This document shows, piece by piece, positions 60,304 through 64,000 of a stretch of DNA of 64,000 nt. The notes beneath the pieces were generated by a model. That model did no database searches, had not been told where the DNA came from, and saw only the letters and a list, made by a program, of their open reading frames with translations. The translations under genes were made by a program, and so were the position numbers. The stretch lies in assembly GCF_000971115.1 (NCBI RefSeq), contig NZ_BBLV01000002.1, positions 1-64,000 on the forward strand, read 5' to 3'. Position 1 is the stretch's first letter. The number at the start of each line of letters is the position of its first letter. The stretch is from Demequina gelatinilytica (lineage in GTDB: Bacteria; Actinomycetota; Actinomycetes; Actinomycetales; Demequinaceae).

Positions 60304-60406
60304 CCCCGACAGCGACAACGGAGTTCGGGGCGACACGCCGCGCCCTGAGGGACGATGCGCGCCTCGCCCCGGCGTGTCGCGGCGAGATCCGTTGCCGGTG
60401 TCAGGG
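60304..60406. repeat. 103-bp long-inverted-repeat intergenic element, copy 2
   Basis: Same length and arms as 25067-25169, in opposite orientation. Arm GTGTCGCGGCGAGATCCGTT at 60374-60393 is almost identical to 25137-25156; the other arm (60304-60340) has diverged more. The 27-base centre contains GGGACGATGCGC, complementary to the centre of copy 1. It lies just after the 4-oxalomesaconate hydratase stop. Confidence 0.8.
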
Positions 60407-60414
60407 GCGAGGGG

Positions 60415-61431
60415 TCAGGCCGCCGCGCGCTCGAGGGCCGCCGCGAGCCGCGGGTACACCCGCAGCGCGTTGCCGGACAGGATCGCCTCGCGGTCCTCCG
60501 CGGAGAGCGCAGCCGCCTCGATGTACCGCAGGGTGTCGTCGAAGAAGTGCCCCGTCTCCGGGTCGATCCCCCGCACGGCGCCCACCATCTCCGACCCGAA
60601 CAGCACGTTCCTGTGGTCGATCACGGACAGCAGCAGGTCGATTCCCGGCTGGTGGTACACGCACGTGTCGAAGAACACGTTGCCCATGAGGTGCGAGTCG
60701 AGGCGCGGCTGTCCCAGCATGTCCGCGAGGCCCCGGTAGCGACCCCAGTGGTACGGCACCGCTCCCCCGCCGTGCGGGATCACCAGGCGCAGCGTGGGGA
60801 AGTCCGCGAACAGATCGCCCTGGAGCAGCTGCATGAACGCGGTGGTGTCCGCGTTCATGTAGTGCGCGCCGGTCGCGTGGAAGGCGGGGTTCGCGGAGGC
60901 GGACACGTGGATCATCGCGGGGACGTCGTGCTCGACCAGCCTCTCGTACACGGGGTACCAGTAGCGGTCGGTCAGCGGCGGTGCCGTCCAGTGCCCGCCG
61001 CTCGGATCCGGGTTGAGGTTGAAGCCGATGAAGCCCTCGCCCACGCGACGGTCGATCTCGCGCAGCGACGCGTCGAGCGACGCACCGGGCGACTGCGGGA
61101 GCTGGCCCACGCCCACGAAGGTCCCCGGGAACAGGCCCACCACGCGGCCGATGAGGTCGTTGCACGCCTCGGTCCACGCGATCGAGGTCGCGAGGTCGCC
61201 CTGGTGGTGCCCCATGACCGAGGCGCGCGGCGAGAAGATGGTGACGTCGGCGCCGCGCTCACGGATGAGCCGCAGCTGGTTGGACTCGATCGTCTCGCGG
61301 ATCTCGTCGTCCGAGATCTCGGGATAGGCGGGCGCCGTGGCCCCCGCCTCCCACGCGGCGAGCTGCGCCGTGCGCCAGGAGGCGTGCGCCGCGGGGGCGG
61401 TGGTGTAGTGCCCGTGGCAGTCGATGATCAT
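60415..61431 (-). CDS. ligJ: 4-oxalomesaconate hydratase (amidohydrolase superfamily, LigJ-like)
   Basis: A 338-residue amidohydrolase-superfamily protein, close to LigJ in length and N-terminus: MIIDCHGHYTTAP puts metal ligands at His6 and His8, with further motifs RASVMGHHQGD, FNLNPDPSG, MIHVSASANP and LVIPHGGGAVPYHWGR, GSEMVGA. LigJ adds water to 4-oxalomesaconate, giving 4-carboxy-4-hydroxy-2-oxoadipate in protocatechuate/gallate 4,5-cleavage. The ATG overlaps the upstream stop by four bases. A PrpF-type tautomerase gene in the same operon supports the assignment. Confidence 0.85.
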   Translation of the reverse strand: MIIDCHGHYTTAPAAHASWRTAQLAAWEAGATAPAYPEISDDEIRETIESNQLRLIRERGADVTIFSPRASVMGHHQGDLATSIAWTEACNDLIGRVVGLFPGTFVGVGQLPQSPGASLDASLREIDRRVGEGFIGFNLNPDPSGGHWTAPPLTDRYWYPVYERLVEHDVPAMIHVSASANPAFHATGAHYMNADTTAFMQLLQGDLFADFPTLRLVIPHGGGAVPYHWGRYRGLADMLGQPRLDSHLMGNVFFDTCVYHQPGIDLLLSVIDHRNVLFGSEMVGAVRGIDPETGHFFDDTLRYIEAAALSAEDREAILSGNALRVYPRLAAALERAAA

Positions 61432-62327
61432 GCTCGCTCCTCCTCCGCCGCGGGGACGAGCCCCGCCGCCTCCCTCACCGCGTCGACCAACGCGGTGGTC
61501 GTCTCCTGGGGGAGCACGTCGCGGTACTGCGCGGCCCACCGCTGCCTCTCGACGGTGGCGCGCGCCATCCAGGGCTCGACGCCGGCATCGGCCACCGTCG
61601 CCGCCGCCTCCTCCATCTCCTCCGCACGGCGACCGCCGTGCTCGAGCGAGCGCGACATGAAGTAGCCGGCGATCGCCTCCCAGTCCGCCTCGGGCAGGAT
61701 GTTCGACAGCGACGCGAGCACCTCGCGCTCGACCCCGTAGGACCGCGCCGCGAGCAGCGACTCGGACATCAGCGCCTCGAGCCCCTTGACCACCACCGAG
61801 CGGCACAGCTTGGTCGCCGCGGCGACGCCCACCTCGGGAGAGCCCAGGCGCGCGCCGGCCATCCCGAAGCCTGCCGCCGCGGCGCCGAAGGCGTCGGCAT
61901 GCGGGCCGCCGAGCAGGAACGGCGAGGCGAGCCTGCGCGGCTCGATCGGCGACATCAGCGCGGCCTCGACGTAGCGCCCGCCGGCGCGGTCGATCAGCGC
62001 AGCGGCCTCGCGCTTGTGGCCCGGCGAACTCGAGTTGAGGTCGAAGAAGTACGCCCCCTCCGGGATCCCGGCAGCGGCGGACGATGCCGCGTCAACACAG
62101 TTCATGGCGGTCACCGCGGACACGACGAGCTCGGCGCCGGCAACGGCCTCGGCCGCCGATCCCGCGGGCTCGAGGCCCAGCTCGCGCGCGTTGCGGCGCG
62201 CCCTCGACTCCGGGTCCCCGAACGCCGTGTCCCACGCGGAGAGGTCCGTGATCCCCACGGCCCGGAGCTCCTCGACGAACACCCTCCCCACCTCGCCCAG
62301 CCCGATGAGGGCCACCCGCGCGCTCAT
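61428..62327 (-). CDS. NAD(P)-dependent dehydrogenase with DUF1932 C-terminus
   Basis: A 299-residue member of the 6-phosphogluconate/beta-hydroxyacid dehydrogenase superfamily. The Rossmann motif is VALIGLGEVGRVF at the N-terminus; FDLNSSSPGHKREAA and ATKLCRSVVVKGLEALM (catalytic Lys) follow, and the end matches DUF1932. These genes are recurrent partners of ligJ-like and prpF-like genes; the reaction is not established. Overlaps its neighbours by four bases on both sides (ATGA), so the three genes are tightly coupled. Confidence 0.88.
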   Translation of the reverse strand: MSARVALIGLGEVGRVFVEELRAVGITDLSAWDTAFGDPESRARRNARELGLEPAGSAAEAVAGAELVVSAVTAMNCVDAASSAAAGIPEGAYFFDLNSSSPGHKREAAALIDRAGGRYVEAALMSPIEPRRLASPFLLGGPHADAFGAAAAGFGMAGARLGSPEVGVAAATKLCRSVVVKGLEALMSESLLAARSYGVEREVLASLSNILPEADWEAIAGYFMSRSLEHGGRRAEEMEEAAATVADAGVEPWMARATVERQRWAAQYRDVLPQETTTALVDAVREAAGLVPAAEEERA

Positions 62328-63343
62328 CGGCGCGCGTCCCCGCTGGGGCGCTTGCCGAGCATCCCGGTGGGACGGTAGATCTGCGTGTCCTGACCCTCCA
62401 TCGGCGGCGTCCCGTGGGTGTGGAACGTCTCGATGGTGCCCAGGCCCCAGGCCTGGCCGCGCTTGCGCTCAGGCTCGGTCCACGTGACCACCGGCCAGTC
62501 CGGAGCGAGGAGGAGCCGCGTGAGCGGGTTGCACATCTCGATGCGGTTGCCGCCGGGCTCGAACACGTAGAGGAAGAACGTCTGCTGGATCGCATGCTTG
62601 TGCGGGCCGGTCTCGATGTGCACGCCCAGGTCGAGGCACAGGTCCGCGGCGCGCAGGATCTCCTCACGCGTGTCGGTCGCGAACGCGAGGTGGTGGAGGC
62701 GGCCGCTGCCGCCGGTCCAGTCCTCGGTGTAGACCACGTCGTACGACTTCTGGCCGAAGGTCAGCCACTTCGCCGCGATGCGCCCGTCGTCCATCCGGAT
62801 CTGCTCGGTCGGCCGGGCGCCGAGCACGTCGGTGTGGAAGTCCGCATTCGCCGACGGGTCGGCCGCGAGGAAGTTGATGTGGTCGAAGCGGCGCACGCCG
62901 ATCCCGCGGTTGGGCTTCGCCTGCGCCTGGTTCTTGAGCCCCGCAGCGAGGTTCTCCGGAGCCTCGTACCAGACGGTGTCGTAATAGAGCGCGAGCTCGT
63001 GGCCGTCGGGATCCGTGGTGACGAACGTGCGCCCGCGCCCCGCGATCCCGTCCTCCCAGCGCCCGCCGCGTCCGGCATCCTGGATGGCGACCGCGCGCTC
63101 CTCGAGCGCCCGCTCGGACGTGGCACGCAACGCGGTGCGGCCGACGCCGGCCTGCGGCGCCTGCGTCGCGATGATCGAGCACTCCTCGTAGTCGTCGTAC
63201 GCGCGCAGGAAGGACATGCCGTCGACCCGGCGGGTCTCCGTCATCCCGAGGATGTTCTCGAAGAACCACACGGTCGCGTCGAGGTCGGGGGTGTTGAGCT
63301 GGGCGTAGCCGAGGTGGGCGATGTGCCCCTGCGGCATGGTCAT
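62324..63343 (-). CDS. Type I (VOC family) extradiol ring-cleavage dioxygenase
   Basis: A 339-residue two-module extradiol dioxygenase like catechol 2,3-dioxygenase. The iron ligands appear as His155 (RRFDHINF), His217/218 (GRLHHLAF) and Glu269 (GNRIEMCN), closely matching XylE spacing, so the enzyme should be active. The C-terminal 60 residues, ending in a Pro/Gly/Arg-rich tail, exceed the usual length. It opens a catecholic ring next to the hydroxyls. Position between a tautomerase and dehydrogenase/hydratase of the 4-oxalomesaconate route suggests a carboxylated catechol or gallate-like substrate. AAGGAG precedes ATG 63343. Confidence 0.9.
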   Translation of the reverse strand: MTMPQGHIAHLGYAQLNTPDLDATVWFFENILGMTETRRVDGMSFLRAYDDYEECSIIATQAPQAGVGRTALRATSERALEERAVAIQDAGRGGRWEDGIAGRGRTFVTTDPDGHELALYYDTVWYEAPENLAAGLKNQAQAKPNRGIGVRRFDHINFLAADPSANADFHTDVLGARPTEQIRMDDGRIAAKWLTFGQKSYDVVYTEDWTGGSGRLHHLAFATDTREEILRAADLCLDLGVHIETGPHKHAIQQTFFLYVFEPGGNRIEMCNPLTRLLLAPDWPVVTWTEPERKRGQAWGLGTIETFHTHGTPPMEGQDTQIYRPTGMLGKRPSGDARR

Positions 63344-63372
63344 TCGGGGACTCCTTCGAGGGTCGGTCGCGG

Positions 63373-64000
63373 TCAGTGACGCGGGTGGACCTTGCCGTCC
63401 ATGATCATCCGCGCGGTGCGGACCACGCGGGACTCCCCCACGCGCGAGGGGTCGCCGGGGAACGGGTCGACGTACAGGTCGAGGAAGCCGGTCGGGTGCT
63501 CGATCCTCAGCGGCGCATCGTCCGCCGGGAGCTGGGCCAGCCCGGTGGCGACGGTGCCGGCGAGGCGGGCTCCGGCGGCCACCGAGGCCGCACCGAGCAC
63601 CCCGATCGCCTCATGCACGCGGTACGGGATGAAGCTGCGGGTGCGCAGGGTCCCGCCGTCCGCGGGCGGGGACAGCAGCACGATCTTGGGCGTGGTGGTC
63701 GTCTCGGGGGTGCCCGCGATGCCCATGAGGGGGAACGCGGCCGCGCGGATCTCGGCGATGCGGCGGACCACCTCGGGATCGCCCTCGAGGTTCGCGGGGA
63801 TCTCGCCTCCGGTGAGCCCCAGGTCCTCGGCGCGCACCAGCACGGACGCCATGCCGTTGTCGATGAGCGTGGCGTCCACGCCCGCGATCCTGTCGACCGC
63901 GTTGCCCGTGGGCAGCAGCGCGCCCGCGGCGGGGTCGAGCGCCACCTCGATCGGGGCGGCGGTCCCGGGCACCCCGGAGATCTCCGCATCGCCCTGGTAG
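63373..64000 (-). CDS. 4-oxalomesaconate tautomerase / PrpF family protein (5' end beyond the window)
   Basis: The C-terminal 209 residues of a PrpF-family isomerase; the gene continues past base 64000. Visible are ISGVPGTAAPIEV, LIDNGMASVLVRAEDLG, GIAGTPETTTTPKIVLLSPP, IPYRVHEAIGVLGAASVAAG and the ending RTARMIMDGKVHPRH, all typical of PrpF/GalD. GalD and LigU interconvert tautomers of 4-oxalomesaconate; PrpF proper isomerises aconitates. Context with ligJ favours the former. It would be the upstream gene of the cluster, 29 bases before the dioxygenase. Confidence 0.88.
   Translation of the reverse strand, partial: YQGDAEISGVPGTAAPIEVALDPAAGALLPTGNAVDRIAGVDATLIDNGMASVLVRAEDLGLTGGEIPANLEGDPEVVRRIAEIRAAAFPLMGIAGTPETTTTPKIVLLSPPADGGTLRTRSFIPYRVHEAIGVLGAASVAAGARLAGTVATGLAQLPADDAPLRIEHPTGFLDLYVDPFPGDPSRVGESRVVRTARMIMDGKVHPRH

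Overview
High-GC, densely packed bacterial DNA with mostly GC-ending codons, frequent GTG starts and ATGA/GTGA overlaps. The gene content (protein O-mannosyltransferase, a G5-domain cell-wall hydrolase beside rsmA-ispE, a Glp-rimJ-GlpR set, LRV-repeat and MocR proteins) points to an actinobacterium, most likely a Micrococcales member of the Cellulomonas/Demequina type. The lineage is inferred, not proven.

Layout. (1) 31-18142 is a housekeeping block whose core order (metG, tatD, G5/rpf-position gene, rsmA, ispE; rsmI and pmt) matches the Rv1002-Rv1011 neighbourhood of Mycobacterium tuberculosis as I remember it. Two D,D-carboxypeptidase-like genes, an LRV membrane protein, a 1648-residue VWA protein and a zinc-ribbon membrane protein are interleaved with it. 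(2) 18147-25057 holds small envelope and regulatory genes: an Lrp regulator, a DUF308 protein and AI-2E exporter, an FKBP lipoprotein, an SDR with a small upstream ORF, a TSUP transporter and a MocR regulator. (3) 25224-33939 is one minus-strand operon for an Opp/Dpp-type ABC importer with an amidohydrolase and a class III aminotransferase. (4) 34145-39522 has a transglutaminase-like protein, a PIF1-BRCT helicase, a sirtuin, and a phage-type endolysin cassette wedged between the sirtuin terminator and tRNA-Ala. (5) 39571-46782 is a carbohydrate island: GH43, GH92, a GT4-type glycosyltransferase and a secreted beta-helix protein, with palindromic operator candidates. (6) 47093-50814 repeats the Rv0991-Rv0996 order (fmdB, fthC, glp/moeA1, rimJ, glpR) without galU. 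(7) 50851-55017 is a giant SF1-helicase-like protein whose catalytic motifs look eroded. (8) 55261-64000 is an aromatic-catabolism-like region on the minus strand: 4-oxalomesaconate tautomerase (cut by the window edge), type I extradiol dioxygenase, DUF1932 dehydrogenase, 4-oxalomesaconate hydratase, an Old-Yellow-Enzyme-type oxidoreductase and two paralogous MFS transporters.

The best leads beyond routine annotation are: the endolysin cassette flanked by a direct repeat that split a terminator; a pair of 103-bp long-inverted-repeat elements at 25067 and 60304; an ABA'B' (pseudoknot-topology) element between the two MFS genes; three large proteins carrying apparently dead enzyme domains (SGNH hydrolase in the VWA protein, DEDDh exonuclease in the PIF1 protein, SF1 helicase plus nuclease at 50851-55017); a perfect CRP/GlxR-type site upstream of the G5-domain hydrolase; and a strongly over-represented octamer GACGATGC/GCATCGTC. 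No rRNA, CRISPR array, integrase or transposase was found.
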